Shown one piece after another: positions 15,219 through 24,757 of a DNA stretch of 64,000 nucleotides. This stretch comes from Paludibacteraceae bacterium (GTDB lineage Bacteria; Bacteroidota; Bacteroidia; Bacteroidales; Paludibacteraceae). Position numbers and translations under genes: made by a program. The DNA is taken from positions 151,623 through 215,622 of the forward strand of contig JAILLP010000024.1 in the NCBI GenBank assembly GCA_024693065.1. The letters run 5' to 3'. How positions within the stretch are numbered: position 1 is the stretch's first letter; each line of letters begins with the position of its first letter. The notes beneath the pieces were generated by a model. That model was not told the DNA's origin. It searched no databases and saw only the letters and a list, made by a program, of their open reading frames with translations.

Positions 15219-17750
15219 ATGAGAAAAGCAATATTTTCCATACTGATGACGCTGAGCTCCCTGGCATGGGCTTCGGCGCAGAACTATTTGTGTTTCACCG
15301 CCAACGAGGCGAAATCAACCATAGGCATAGAAAACAAGGAGGGGAACCAACCCGACATCGAATACTCCACCGACAAATCCAAGTGGAAGAAGCTGGACCC
15401 AGCGAAGGGCTACACCTTCAAGAGCGCCCACGAGAAGATATACCTCAGGGGCAATAACAGGGAAGGATTCTCGAAAGAGAACGGCAGGAGCCGCACCCAG
15501 TTCGTCATGACCGGCTCCATCGCCGCCAGCGGTAGTGTCATGAGCCTTGTCGACGGAACGGGCGACGAGCAAACCATTCCAAGCGACAACTGTTTCATCC
15601 GCCTCTTCGCCAAATGTACGAGCCTCACCCATGCGCCTGAGCTGCCCGCCACCCGTCTCGCGAGAGGGTGCTACGAGGAGATGTTCCAAGGCTGTGAGCA
15701 ACTGGCCCAAGCACCGCAACTGCCCGCCACGGAATTGGCGGAGAACTGCTACAAAGGCATGTTCCAGGGTTGCGTCAACCTCGGCCAAGCGCCAGCATTG
15801 CCTGCGAAAAAGCTGGCGAAAGGATGCTACGAGAGCATGTTCTACGGATGTTCCTCCATCACCAAAGCCCCTGCGTTGCCTGCCACGGAATTGGCGGAGA
15901 GCTGCTACGCACTTATGTTCAGGAACTGTGTCAACCTCAGTCAAGCGCCTGAATTGCCTGCTAAGGAATTGGCCCCGAAGTGCTACTCCAGGATGTTCGA
16001 CCAATGCAAGAAGATCAATCACCTCAAGGTCCATTTCACCGAGTGGGGAGACAATAGCGTGGATGGCAGACGCACCACCGTATGGCTGCAGGACGTAGCC
16101 GAGTCGGGCACGTTCGTCAGTCCAGGCAGACTCGCCGCCCAGTTCGGTTCGAGCGCCATACCAGAAGGCTGGGAGGTGATCCACGAGGACGGAAAGAGAT
16201 CCGCCCACGACTACCTCTGCTTCACCACCACCAAGGCGGACGCCTTCATCGGCATGATCAGCTACGGGGAGTCCACCCCTAACGTGCTCTACTCAACCGA
16301 CGGAGGAGAGAATTGGAAAGAGGTCGCATTCGGCGACACCCTTCCGTTGCCGTTCAAGGGAGATAAGATATATTTCAAAGGCATCAATCCTAAGGGTTTC
16401 AACCAGACGAAGAACGGTCAGGACGTGCGCTTCTTCATGCAGGGAAGCATCGCCGCCAGCGGCAACGTCATGAGCCTCGTCGACGGGCTCGGCAACGCGT
16501 CACACACCCCTGGCGTGGGCTGTTTCGCCTCGCTCTTCAAGAACTGCGACGCCCTGACGAAGGCGCCCGAACTGCCAGCCACCTCCTTAGGGGAGGCATG
16601 CTACCAAGAGATGTTCTACGGTTGCGGAGGCCTCACCAGCGCTCCTCAACTGCCGGCACAGAAGATGGCGACGGATTGCTATGACGGTATGTTCGCCAAC
16701 TGCAAAAACCTTACGGAGGCACCTGCGCTCATCTCCACACAATTGGCCAAAAACTGCTACAACAAGATGTTCTCCACTTGCAAGGCACTCAAACAAGCCC
16801 CTAAACTGCCTGCCACGAAGTTGGCGGAGGGGTGCTACCAATACATGTTCTGCAATTGCGACAACGTCAACTTCCAGGCGCCAGAGCTACCTGCGAAACA
16901 GGCCGCCCCGACGTGCTACCAATACATGTTCGCAGGATGCACCAATCTGAAGCAAGCCCCTGCCCTGCCAGCCGACTCCTTGGCGAAAGGTTGCTACGAA
17001 GGCATGTTCCAGAACTGCGAGAAGCTGGCGAAAGCGCCCGAGCTGCCCGCCACCCGCTTGGAGAAGGAGTGCTACTACGCCATGTTCAACAACTGCAAAG
17101 CGCTCACCAGCGTACCAGTGTTGCCCGCCACAGTGATGGACAAACGTTGCTACGGCTCCATGTTCGAGGACTGCGTCAACCTCACCCAAGCAGGCGCATT
17201 GCCTTCCACCCGTTTGGCGGAGGCCTGCTACGAATTCATGTTCAAGGGTTGCAAGAAACTGACGCAAGCGCCGGAACTGCCGGCCGACACGCTCGCCACG
17301 GGATGTTACCAATCGATGTTCCTTGGCTGTACGAGCCTAAACAAGGCACCGCAACTGAACTCCACACACCTGGCTAACTTCTGCTACAAGAGCATGTTCA
17401 AGGAATGTACGGCGCTCACCCAAGTCGGCGACCTGCCTGCCACCTCGCTCGCCACCAGTTGCTACGAATCCATGTTCGCCAACTGTACGAAGCTGGTCAA
17501 AGCCCCGACGATGTCAGGCACCACCCTCAAGGAGAATTGCTACAAGGAGATGTTCTACCACTGCGGTAGCCTCAACTACATCAAGATCAGCTCCACCACC
17601 TGGGGAGACAAGAAGGGCAACAGGACCTTCTCGGAGGGATGGGTCGACGGTGTGGCCAAGGAGGGCACCTTCGCATGTCCTGTCCGCACCATCAAGGAAT
17701 ACTCCGTGAATAAGATTCCAAAGGGATGGAAGGTCGTGGCGAAGAACTAA
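15219..17750 (+). CDS. Secreted leucine-rich-repeat protein with cysteine-paired 26-aa repeats
   Basis: An 843-aa exported protein with a signal peptide ending SLAWASAQ. It has two copies of one architecture: a beta-rich head (residues about 22-130 and 331-440, each beginning NYLCFT or DYLCFT and ending with an IAASGxVMSLVDG motif), an LRR array (5 repeats at 136-265; 13 at 446-785), and a short cap ending near IPEGWEV or IPKGWKV. Each 26-aa repeat follows LxxAPxLPATxLAxxCYxxMFxxCxx, so each carries a C-x7-C pair. It is BspA-like and probably a surface adhesin or binding protein. There is no T9SS sorting domain, lipobox or membrane anchor, so its final location is open. It is paralogous to the first 450 residues of the 19497 protein. 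Confidence 0.88.
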   Translation: MRKAIFSILMTLSSLAWASAQNYLCFTANEAKSTIGIENKEGNQPDIEYSTDKSKWKKLDPAKGYTFKSAHEKIYLRGNNREGFSKENGRSRTQFVMTGSIAASGSVMSLVDGTGDEQTIPSDNCFIRLFAKCTSLTHAPELPATRLARGCYEEMFQGCEQLAQAPQLPATELAENCYKGMFQGCVNLGQAPALPAKKLAKGCYESMFYGCSSITKAPALPATELAESCYALMFRNCVNLSQAPELPAKELAPKCYSRMFDQCKKINHLKVHFTEWGDNSVDGRRTTVWLQDVAESGTFVSPGRLAAQFGSSAIPEGWEVIHEDGKRSAHDYLCFTTTKADAFIGMISYGESTPNVLYSTDGGENWKEVAFGDTLPLPFKGDKIYFKGINPKGFNQTKNGQDVRFFMQGSIAASGNVMSLVDGLGNASHTPGVGCFASLFKNCDALTKAPELPATSLGEACYQEMFYGCGGLTSAPQLPAQKMATDCYDGMFANCKNLTEAPALISTQLAKNCYNKMFSTCKALKQAPKLPATKLAEGCYQYMFCNCDNVNFQAPELPAKQAAPTCYQYMFAGCTNLKQAPALPADSLAKGCYEGMFQNCEKLAKAPELPATRLEKECYYAMFNNCKALTSVPVLPATVMDKRCYGSMFEDCVNLTQAGALPSTRLAEACYEFMFKGCKKLTQAPELPADTLATGCYQSMFLGCTSLNKAPQLNSTHLANFCYKSMFKECTALTQVGDLPATSLATSCYESMFANCTKLVKAPTMSGTTLKENCYKEMFYHCGSLNYIKISSTTWGDKKGNRTFSEGWVDGVAKEGTFACPVRTIKEYSVNKIPKGWKVVAKN
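15624..16013 (+). repeat. LRR array, block 1 (5 x 78 nt)
   Basis: Five in-frame 26-codon units with consensus LxxAPxLPAxxLAxxCYxxMFxxCxx within the LRR protein. Confidence 0.9.
16554..17573 (+). repeat. LRR array, block 2 (13 x about 78 nt)
   Basis: Thirteen further in-frame 26-codon units, one with a one-codon insertion (around NVNFQAPELPA). The units diverge at DNA level but keep the CYxxMFxxC core. Confidence 0.9.
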
Positions 17751-17812
17751 GGAATCACGTCACCTCCGATTTGAGATGACGGGAAAGTTCTTCGAAACAG
17801 TTCCTGTGAAGA

Positions 17813-19069
17813 CTATTTCTTCTCAACTGGCTGATAGTAGGTATAGCGAAAACGTCCCTCTATTTTTCCGTTGACCTTCTTAGATGTGATATTACCGTAC
17901 AAATCGTAGGTGTATTCGTACGTTGTTATCTCAGGTTCCTTTCCCTTCCTTTCGTACTTGTTCTCGATGACGTTACCCTGGGAGTCGAATGTTTGGGTTA
18001 TGCTGAGCTCTAGTTCCCCATTGCGGGGATTATAATAGTATTGATAAACCAATTCATCATCTTTGTTTACGAATTTCCTTTTATTTTTTATGGTGTCATC
18101 CGTCAGGTAAATGGTTTCCTTCCCCTGGTCGGTATATGTGTATTTCTCGGTTAGTTTGTGGTCTCCAAACATTGTCGAGTATTCTATCAACTCGCCCTTT
18201 TCGTTGTATTTGTAATTGTTATCTTTTTCTTTGATTTTCCTTCCATTCTGATCATAGTAGATAGTATCTTCCTCGAAACCGAATACCCCCTTGTATTTGG
18301 AGGTTACCCGTTTTAGTTTTTTGTTATTACCATACTTGTATTTGGTAATTCCGCCCTTCTCTTTAAGGACGTTGATAAACGTGTCTGCGACCAACAGGTT
18401 GCCTTTATAAGTATATATTTTTGCGTTGAGAAATTTGTTGTTCTCAAGAAGCGTATATTGGATAAGGCTATCGTTATCGTCGTATTCATAAATGAACTTA
18501 TATAGTTTCCCCGACATGAGATTTTCTGGTCGCACCGTCAATTCCTTAATCTTCTGAGTTGCAGTGTACTTATACGAAACCAATTGCGTTATATTCCAAT
18601 GCTTCGTCTTCTTGTCAGTGGAGGCGGTGCTACGGCTCGGCGTGACCTTGTCGTATTTGCTGGCGTTCTTTCCCTGTTCTTCCTTTATCACTTTGAGATA
18701 TTCAGACTGGGGAGCGTATTCCTTCGTGATATCCGATTCGAAATATTGTCCGAAGACGAATAGGAATTCGTTTAGAAGATTCCCTTTGTCGTCGTAGATA
18801 AGTTCTTCGAATAAACCTTCCGTTTGGTGACGGATCAATTGTCCTTTACTGTTGAAAACCAATTTGGTGATCGAATCTTCCGCAGTTTTCACCGGTCCAT
18901 TCAGCTTGTAGTCTTTGAGGTCCTTCTTCAACTCGAAATTAAAGGCCGATCTGATTATGTTAAAGTCAAATTTGTCAAACTCATCCCCGGCTCTTGTGTG
19001 GGAAGAGAAACAAAGAATCAGTATGGCCACCAGCACGGTTTTGTGAATAGAATATTTATTAATCATCAT
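17813..19069 (-). CDS. Secreted YD/RHS-repeat-like protein of unknown function
   Basis: A 418-aa protein with a signal peptide ending SSHTRA, followed by a long series of short beta-hairpin-like units such as YDDKGNLLNEF, YDQNGRKIKE, YNEKGELIEYS and FDSQGNVIENKYER. The xDxxGxxI pattern is the YD/RHS motif in a loose form. It lacks the RHS core and any toxin tip, so it is not a polymorphic toxin as seen. There is no T9SS domain or lipobox. It sits on the opposite strand between two LRR proteins. The final residues GRFRYTYYQPVEKK look like an intact end. Function unknown. Confidence 0.75.
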   Translation of the reverse strand: MMINKYSIHKTVLVAILILCFSSHTRAGDEFDKFDFNIIRSAFNFELKKDLKDYKLNGPVKTAEDSITKLVFNSKGQLIRHQTEGLFEELIYDDKGNLLNEFLFVFGQYFESDITKEYAPQSEYLKVIKEEQGKNASKYDKVTPSRSTASTDKKTKHWNITQLVSYKYTATQKIKELTVRPENLMSGKLYKFIYEYDDNDSLIQYTLLENNKFLNAKIYTYKGNLLVADTFINVLKEKGGITKYKYGNNKKLKRVTSKYKGVFGFEEDTIYYDQNGRKIKEKDNNYKYNEKGELIEYSTMFGDHKLTEKYTYTDQGKETIYLTDDTIKNKRKFVNKDDELVYQYYYNPRNGELELSITQTFDSQGNVIENKYERKGKEPEITTYEYTYDLYGNITSKKVNGKIEGRFRYTYYQPVEKK

Positions 19070-19496
19070 AGCTTATAAATCGTTATTGTATTTCCTTGGG
19101 TAATATTTGGCGCATCCGTGTCGCATATAACCTTGCCCGTTTGGGATGTAGATCATAGGGGAACACTCTTTCGCCGAAAAGTACGCATAATTCGTTGAAT
19201 TTAAAAATGTTTCGTCAATTAATTTGCATGAAATCCTCATACGCTCATCGGGAGTACAGGTCTACCCTTGCTAGGGATGGGAGATGGCGCATCCCTTTGC
19301 ACCTCAGCATGATAGGCTTCCCATAAAAATAGATTGTTTATTGTGCTTTTTTTTTCGAAAAATATAATTTATTCGGTTAAAAATCTATAATTTTGCAACG
19401 AATTTCGGATGAATGAAGGGAAATAATCCACATGATAGTTTATCCCTCAGTGTAGTGTGTCTTTTTATTGATAAAAAATAAACGATAATTTAAACA
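19070..19496. other. Intergenic region upstream of the 1459-aa protein
   Basis: 427 nt between divergent genes. I see a TAATTTTG -7 box (19388-19395) and a short GGGATG/CATCCC hairpin (19274-19295), but no ORF or known RNA. The second half is AT-rich. Confidence 0.5.
19388..19395 (+). promoter_or_regulatory. Predicted -7 box for the LRR-CDSI protein gene
   Basis: TAATTTTG fits TAnnTTTG; it would give a leader of about 95 nt before the ATG at 19497. No TTTG at -33. Confidence 0.4.
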
Positions 19497-22400
19497 ATGC
19501 GATTTAAGATACTCTTATTATGGGCTATTTTGTTCTCTGCCATGGGAATGGTCAATGCCCAGAATTACCTATGTTTCACTGCCATAACAGACAATTCGTC
19601 CGTTGGAATAAAGGGAAAAGAGAATTTCGTCCCTAACATAGAATACTCATCCACTCCAGACGAAGAATCCTCTTGGAAGGCAATCACCTCCGGCTCTGTT
19701 GAATTATCCTTAGCGGGAGATAAGGTATACTTTAGGGGGGATAACGCCGCAGGTATCATCAACACGGTGGATGACTACACAAATTTCGTAATAACAGGAC
19801 AGGTAGCCGCCAGCGGAAGCATCATGAGCCTAGTTGACGGGCAGGGAACTTCCTTGGGAATACCTTGCGAGAAGTGCTTCTACGGACTATTCGACGGATG
19901 TGAGGGCCTCGTCCAAGCACCTGAACTGCCCGCCACCACATTGGCAGTGGACTGCTACAAGGAGATGTTCCATGGATGTGGAATCAAGAGAGCGCCAGAA
20001 CTGCCCGCCACTGAATTGGAAGAGGGATGCTACGAAGGCTTATTTGACAAATGCACCAACCTTACGGAAGCGCCAGTACTGCCCGCCCTAACGATGAAGC
20101 AACGGTGCTACTCTAACATGTTCTCTAATTGCACCAGCCTCGTCCAGGCCCCGGAGCTCCCGGCCACCACAATGGCTATAGACTGTTATTTGGCCATGTT
20201 CGAACAATCCGCCATCGTCCAGGCTCCGAGTCTGCCGAGTACAGTTTTGGCTGAACGTTGCTACGCCAACATGTTTTACAAGTGCGCATCCTTGGAGGTG
20301 GCTCCGGAACTGCCCGCCACGACTTTGGAGGACGGATGTTACTGTGGCATGTTCAGCAACTGCACAAGCCTCACGAAAGCTCCTAAACTGCCAGCGATGC
20401 AGATGCGTGTGGGGTGTTACTATATCATGTTCGCTAACTGCACTAGCCTCATTGAGGCTCCTGCGCTTCCCTCCATGGAACTGGATAGCACCTGCTACCG
20501 AGAGATGTTCCAAGGATGCACCCAACTCGCTAATGCACCTGAATTGCCGGCCACCGACCTCTCCTCACGATGCTACTTCGGCATGTTCCGGGAATGCAAA
20601 TCACTGAAAAGGGCGCCAAAACTCCCTGCCGAAAAACTTGAGCCAGAGTGTTACAATAACATGTTCCTTGGATGTGAAAACCTCTCTTTTATTCAAGTGG
20701 GATGCACGACTTTGGAGCAAGGCTCCTCCATCTGTACGTATAATTGGGTGAAGAATGTGCTCGGAGAAGGCACGTTCATTTTCCCTTGTGGCTCGACCTA
20801 CGACGAACGGGGGGAGTCGAAAGTACCCCCTAATTTCAAGATAGTCGCTAACCCTATCGCCATCTTCATGGATGCGGACAGCATGGTGCTCATGCGGGAT
20901 ACTATCCGGTGCGGTACCACCCCTCAATTCAAGGGCCTCACGCCTAAAAAGAATGGCAACGACCGCTTCGTCTACCAATTCAAGGGTTGGGACCCGACCC
21001 CGAAGGCCCTGACGGTCAGCGACACCTTCGTCTACGTCGCCACATACGACTCGCTCGCTCTATGCGACACGACCATACACTCCTGCTACTCCTACTCGAT
21101 TAACGGACGCAACATCATGAGGAGCTCGGAATGGACCGACACCACCCACCATGAGGCGGGCAATGACTCCATCATCCACTATAAAGTATTCATACACTAT
21201 GGCGCCACCAGCGACTCTTCCGTATTCTCCTGCGAACCCTACACATGGCGAGGGGAAACCATCACGGAAAGTACCGTATGGACGGATACGCTCCAAACCA
21301 TCTTCGGGTGCGACAGCATCGTCCGCTATAAGTTCACCATCGGCGAGAAGGAGATGAAGGACACCCTGCTGGAAGGCTGCGAGAAGGTGTTGGTGGGGGA
21401 CGTGCCTTACTTGCAGGACACGACATGGAATGACACCATAGCCTCTGAGGAGGGATGCGGAACGATTCTTCGCTACACGGTCAGGGTCCACCACAAGGAA
21501 CTCCTTGACTCCTCCGTCACTGCCTGCGACTCCTTCCTCTGGAAGGGCGTGACCATCAAGGAAAACACCTCATGGAACGATACGCTACAAAACATCTTCG
21601 GGTGCGATAGCATCATTCAATACCACCTAACCCTTAACCATACTATCTTGCAGGATAGCGTGGTGGAGGCTTGCGACTCTTTCCCGTGGGGAGGATTGGT
21701 CTTCAAGGAGAATAACGTGTGGGATGACACCCTATCGTCTGCCGCAGGGTGCGACAGCATCATCCGTTACCACCTCACCCTCCATCAACGGACGGAGAGG
21801 GATAGCCAAATATTCGCCTGCGACTCCATCGTGTGGGGGAAAAACACCTTCAAGGAGAGCACCAACTGGGACGACAGTCTGCACTCCGTCCATGGCTGCG
21901 ACAGCATCATCCATTACCATCTCACCATAGGGGACAAGATGGTGCGGGACAGCGTCATCTCTGCCTGCGACTCCTTCCTCCTGAACGGTAAAATCATCAG
22001 GGAGAACATGGATTGGAGCGACACACTGCTTGCCGGACAAGGATGCGACAGCATCGTCCGTTACCACCTCAACATCCTTCACAAGACATGGAAGGATTCC
22101 ACCGTCTACGCCTGCGAACTTTTCCCATGGAAGAAGATTGTTATAGAAGAGAACACGGAATTGTATGACACGCTGGTCAATGCGCAAGGCTGCGACAGCA
22201 TTGTCCATTACACGGTCATCATAGGCCATGAATCGGTTAGGGACACCTTCATCACCACCTGTGAAATGGCCACAGATGGAGAGGAAGCGATCGAATATTT
22301 TGAGTATGAGGATGTATACCCGTCCGCACTGGGTTGCGACAGCATTATCCGCTACCACTATACCCTCCAACGTGTGGCGATAATAGACACCTTCGTCAAC

Positions 22401-23876
22401 TCCTGCGATCCATTCACTTGGCGTGGCAAAACGGTCTACGATGACGCTATATTGTACGACACGCTACAAACTGTCCATGGCTGCGACAGTATTACCCGTT
22501 GCATCGTATCCTTCCTGAATGGCCCTATCGCTGTGGAGGAGAGCGTAGCCTGCGACTCCATCGTATGGAAAGGGATTCTGATCACCCAAGACACCCTCTT
22601 GTGCGACACCACATATCTGGAAAGAGGTTGTACGAGCTTGTACTGCTATCAGTTCACCATCCATCACAGCGTCGTAAAGGATTCCGCCATCTACGCTTGC
22701 GACTCGTTGCCTTGGCATGGGGAGATGTTGAAGGAGAGCTGTCTGAGGAGCGACACCTTCTCCACCATCCACGGATGCGACAGTATCATCCGCTATGACA
22801 TCACCATCGGGAAAACGGTCGTCACAGACACGCTTCTCTCCGCCTGCGAATCATTCACTTATCAGGGCATAACCTTCCTCGGGGATACGGTTTGGAACGA
22901 AACATTACAGACCACGCAAGGGTGCGACAGCATCATCCGCTACCACCTTACCATCCTCCATGGAACGATAACAGACTCGTCCGTCACCGCCCTCGACACC
23001 TTCTTTTGGCAGGGCAAAGCCATGACGGAGGATGCGCGATGGAACGATACGCTGCAGACGGTGCAGGGGTGCGACAGCATCATCCGCTACCAACTCACCA
23101 TGCAGTATTCGCCTCGAATAGGAGATCTCACCATCGCGGATTCCCTGTTGCTAGGGAAACCGAACGAGACGATTGAGGTATTCTATAGCTTGGCGGACGG
23201 AGAAGTCTCCCAATACGATTTCACCAGGGAGGGTGTCCGTATCTGCGCCGACACGCTCAAGGAGGCGGGCGTGGCATACCTTACCATCCCAGGCAATCTG
23301 TCGCCAGGGGAATACGCCACCACACTGAACGTCCACGACAGGTTCGGAGCATCTGCCAATCAGGCCGTCACCTTCCATGTGGTGAGGGAGGATAATGGGG
23401 CGGAGAGTTTCTACCAAAAGCGATGGAACGACCTGCTCATCTGCCAGAACGAAGGGAAACAATTCGCCTCATTCCAATGGTATAAGAACAGGAAGAAGAT
23501 AGAGGGCGCCACCCTCCAGTATTACTGCGACCTCAATGGATTGGGCGGTGAATACATGGTTCAAGTCACCGAAAGGCAAGGCGCTAAATATTTTATCGAG
23601 CCGAAATACTTCACTCGGGAGGCCATGGAAGTCTCCGTCACCGCCACGCCGAACCCTGCCCGAAAGTACGAGAAGGTCACCGTGACCATCAACGGCCTCG
23701 ACAACTCGCAGTTGGAGAATGCCCGGCTGGTGGTATACCATACGAACGGTACGGTGGAATGGATGAGGAAGTCGGTAAGCAAAGAGACCATGCTGACGCT
23801 CCCTGCGGGGGAATATGTGGTGGTGCTCACCGTGAACGATGGCAAGAACATCAATTGTAAGATATTGGTTAAATAA
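19497..23876 (+). CDS. Giant T9SS-secreted LRR plus CDSI-repeat protein
   Basis: A 1459-aa protein. Order: signal peptide (ends GMVNAQ); head domain like the neighbouring LRR protein (23-115); ten C-x7-C LRR units (138-397); a cap and a repeat-like beta domain (400-520) with a MucBP/InlB-type look (FKGWDPTPKALTVSDTFVYVATY); about fourteen 49-aa CDSI units (523-1204); an Ig-like region with KRWNDLLICQNEGKQF and FQWYKNRKKIEG; and a T9SS type A sorting domain starting near TATPNPARKYEK and ending KNINCKILVK. Each CDSI unit has two cysteines 26 residues apart (ACDSF...GCDSI). It is a predicted surface adhesin or fibre. The next gene, a barrel, starts 8 nt later, so they form one operon. A frameshift is excluded because the frame is open throughout. 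Confidence 0.9.
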   Translation: MRFKILLLWAILFSAMGMVNAQNYLCFTAITDNSSVGIKGKENFVPNIEYSSTPDEESSWKAITSGSVELSLAGDKVYFRGDNAAGIINTVDDYTNFVITGQVAASGSIMSLVDGQGTSLGIPCEKCFYGLFDGCEGLVQAPELPATTLAVDCYKEMFHGCGIKRAPELPATELEEGCYEGLFDKCTNLTEAPVLPALTMKQRCYSNMFSNCTSLVQAPELPATTMAIDCYLAMFEQSAIVQAPSLPSTVLAERCYANMFYKCASLEVAPELPATTLEDGCYCGMFSNCTSLTKAPKLPAMQMRVGCYYIMFANCTSLIEAPALPSMELDSTCYREMFQGCTQLANAPELPATDLSSRCYFGMFRECKSLKRAPKLPAEKLEPECYNNMFLGCENLSFIQVGCTTLEQGSSICTYNWVKNVLGEGTFIFPCGSTYDERGESKVPPNFKIVANPIAIFMDADSMVLMRDTIRCGTTPQFKGLTPKKNGNDRFVYQFKGWDPTPKALTVSDTFVYVATYDSLALCDTTIHSCYSYSINGRNIMRSSEWTDTTHHEAGNDSIIHYKVFIHYGATSDSSVFSCEPYTWRGETITESTVWTDTLQTIFGCDSIVRYKFTIGEKEMKDTLLEGCEKVLVGDVPYLQDTTWNDTIASEEGCGTILRYTVRVHHKELLDSSVTACDSFLWKGVTIKENTSWNDTLQNIFGCDSIIQYHLTLNHTILQDSVVEACDSFPWGGLVFKENNVWDDTLSSAAGCDSIIRYHLTLHQRTERDSQIFACDSIVWGKNTFKESTNWDDSLHSVHGCDSIIHYHLTIGDKMVRDSVISACDSFLLNGKIIRENMDWSDTLLAGQGCDSIVRYHLNILHKTWKDSTVYACELFPWKKIVIEENTELYDTLVNAQGCDSIVHYTVIIGHESVRDTFITTCEMATDGEEAIEYFEYEDVYPSALGCDSIIRYHYTLQRVAIIDTFVNSCDPFTWRGKTVYDDAILYDTLQTVHGCDSITRCIVSFLNGPIAVEESVACDSIVWKGILITQDTLLCDTTYLERGCTSLYCYQFTIHHSVVKDSAIYACDSLPWHGEMLKESCLRSDTFSTIHGCDSIIRYDITIGKTVVTDTLLSACESFTYQGITFLGDTVWNETLQTTQGCDSIIRYHLTILHGTITDSSVTALDTFFWQGKAMTEDARWNDTLQTVQGCDSIIRYQLTMQYSPRIGDLTIADSLLLGKPNETIEVFYSLADGEVSQYDFTREGVRICADTLKEAGVAYLTIPGNLSPGEYATTLNVHDRFGASANQAVTFHVVREDNGAESFYQKRWNDLLICQNEGKQFASFQWYKNRKKIEGATLQYYCDLNGLGGEYMVQVTERQGAKYFIEPKYFTREAMEVSVTATPNPARKYEKVTVTINGLDNSQLENARLVVYHTNGTVEWMRKSVSKETMLTLPAGEYVVVLTVNDGKNINCKILVK
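19908..20687 (+). repeat. LRR array in the 1459-aa protein (10 units)
   Basis: Ten units of about 26 codons, same consensus as in the 15219 gene. One unit (EQSAIVQAP) has lost its second Cys. Confidence 0.85.
21063..23108 (+). repeat. CDSI repeat array (about 14 x 147 nt)
   Basis: In-frame 49-codon units with consensus ACDSFxWxGxxxxExxxWxDTL and GCDSIIRYHLTI. The DNA GGNTGCGACAGCATC recurs, but flanking bases vary. The first unit is degenerate (GNDSI) and one reads GCTSL. Confidence 0.88.
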
Positions 23877-23884
23877 CAAAGGAA

Positions 23885-24736
23885 ATGAACAAGACAATAG
23901 CAACCATCGTGTTGATAACCACGCTGTTCGGTTGGACGGGCGGTTTGCACGCAGAGAATACGCAGATTAACATCTCCTTGGGCGGAGGCTTACACCCTAT
24001 CCAATATGAGACGAAAGTGGGTTCCACCTCGCCTGGTGGTGGCGTGCTGTTCCAATGCCAATACCAATATTTTTTCAAGGGGATCATAGGCATAGGCGCA
24101 GGCGTGGGCATCGATTACTATAACGCTTCAACGGAGATCGACGAGACGTTCGAGTCGGAGATCAACGACCCTATCGTGGGCGGTCCTTACACGCTCCGTA
24201 CCATCTTCGACGATTGGAAGGAAAAACAGACCCTGTTGATGGCGGAATTACCTGTGGGTATCTATGGCAAGGTGAAGATGGGCAGAACGGTGAGCCTCAT
24301 CCTCGGTGCGGGTGTGAAGGTGGGCGTACCGGTCATCAAGAGCTACCAGATGACGGACGGCACGATCGAGACCAGGGCCTATTTCGGAGGCAATATGGAC
24401 ACGGAGGTGCGTGACCTGCCTCACCACGGTCTATATGTGGATAAGCAACAAAAGAGGGGCGACATTGTCACCAATACGATCTGCACCTCCATCTTCGGGG
24501 ATATGATGTTTTGTTTCAGGATTAACGAAAGCACTTGGTTCCACTGCGGATTCTACTTCTCGAAGGGTGTGACGGACATTGCGGAGCACCACGAATCGAT
24601 GGAGGGTAATAATTACCACGGCATCCTCAACAGTGACTTGACCGACAAATGCGTGCCGATGAGCGTGGGTGCGAAACTAGGCGTTTCCGTCTTCCCTTCG
24701 AAGGGATCCGACAGAGGCACTTCCGGCAAATGGTAA
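23885..24736 (+). CDS. Outer-membrane beta-barrel protein partnered with the 1459-aa protein
   Basis: A 283-aa protein: signal peptide ending GGLHA, then alternating beta strands (INISLGGGLHPIQYE, IGIGAGVGIDYY, TVSLILGAGVKVGV) and a final strand SVGAKLGVSVFP. It is homologous to the barrel half of the OmpA-family protein at 48430: both have LPHHGxY, GxTDxAxxH and a (Y)xGxLNS...DK segment before the last strand. It has no OmpA peptidoglycan domain. It begins 8 nt after the giant T9SS protein gene and is surely co-transcribed. Likely role: an outer-membrane partner or anchor for that protein (inference from synteny). Confidence 0.8.
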   Translation: MNKTIATIVLITTLFGWTGGLHAENTQINISLGGGLHPIQYETKVGSTSPGGGVLFQCQYQYFFKGIIGIGAGVGIDYYNASTEIDETFESEINDPIVGGPYTLRTIFDDWKEKQTLLMAELPVGIYGKVKMGRTVSLILGAGVKVGVPVIKSYQMTDGTIETRAYFGGNMDTEVRDLPHHGLYVDKQQKRGDIVTNTICTSIFGDMMFCFRINESTWFHCGFYFSKGVTDIAEHHESMEGNNYHGILNSDLTDKCVPMSVGAKLGVSVFPSKGSDRGTSGKW

Positions 24737-24757
24737 GCGAGGGGTTCCTTGCTGATA

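Noticed and set aside
15624..17573. Regular spacing that could suggest a CRISPR or DNA satellite
   Set aside because: The period is 78 nt, in frame, and conservation is at protein level (CYxxMFxxC); there are no identical short repeats or spacers.
17813..19069. RHS polymorphic toxin
   Set aside because: No RHS core motif, cleavage site or toxic tip, and no immunity gene next to it.
21063..23108. Long open frames on the opposite strand across the CDSI arrays
   Set aside because: They mirror the repeat bias of the real gene and have no start context, signal or family match.
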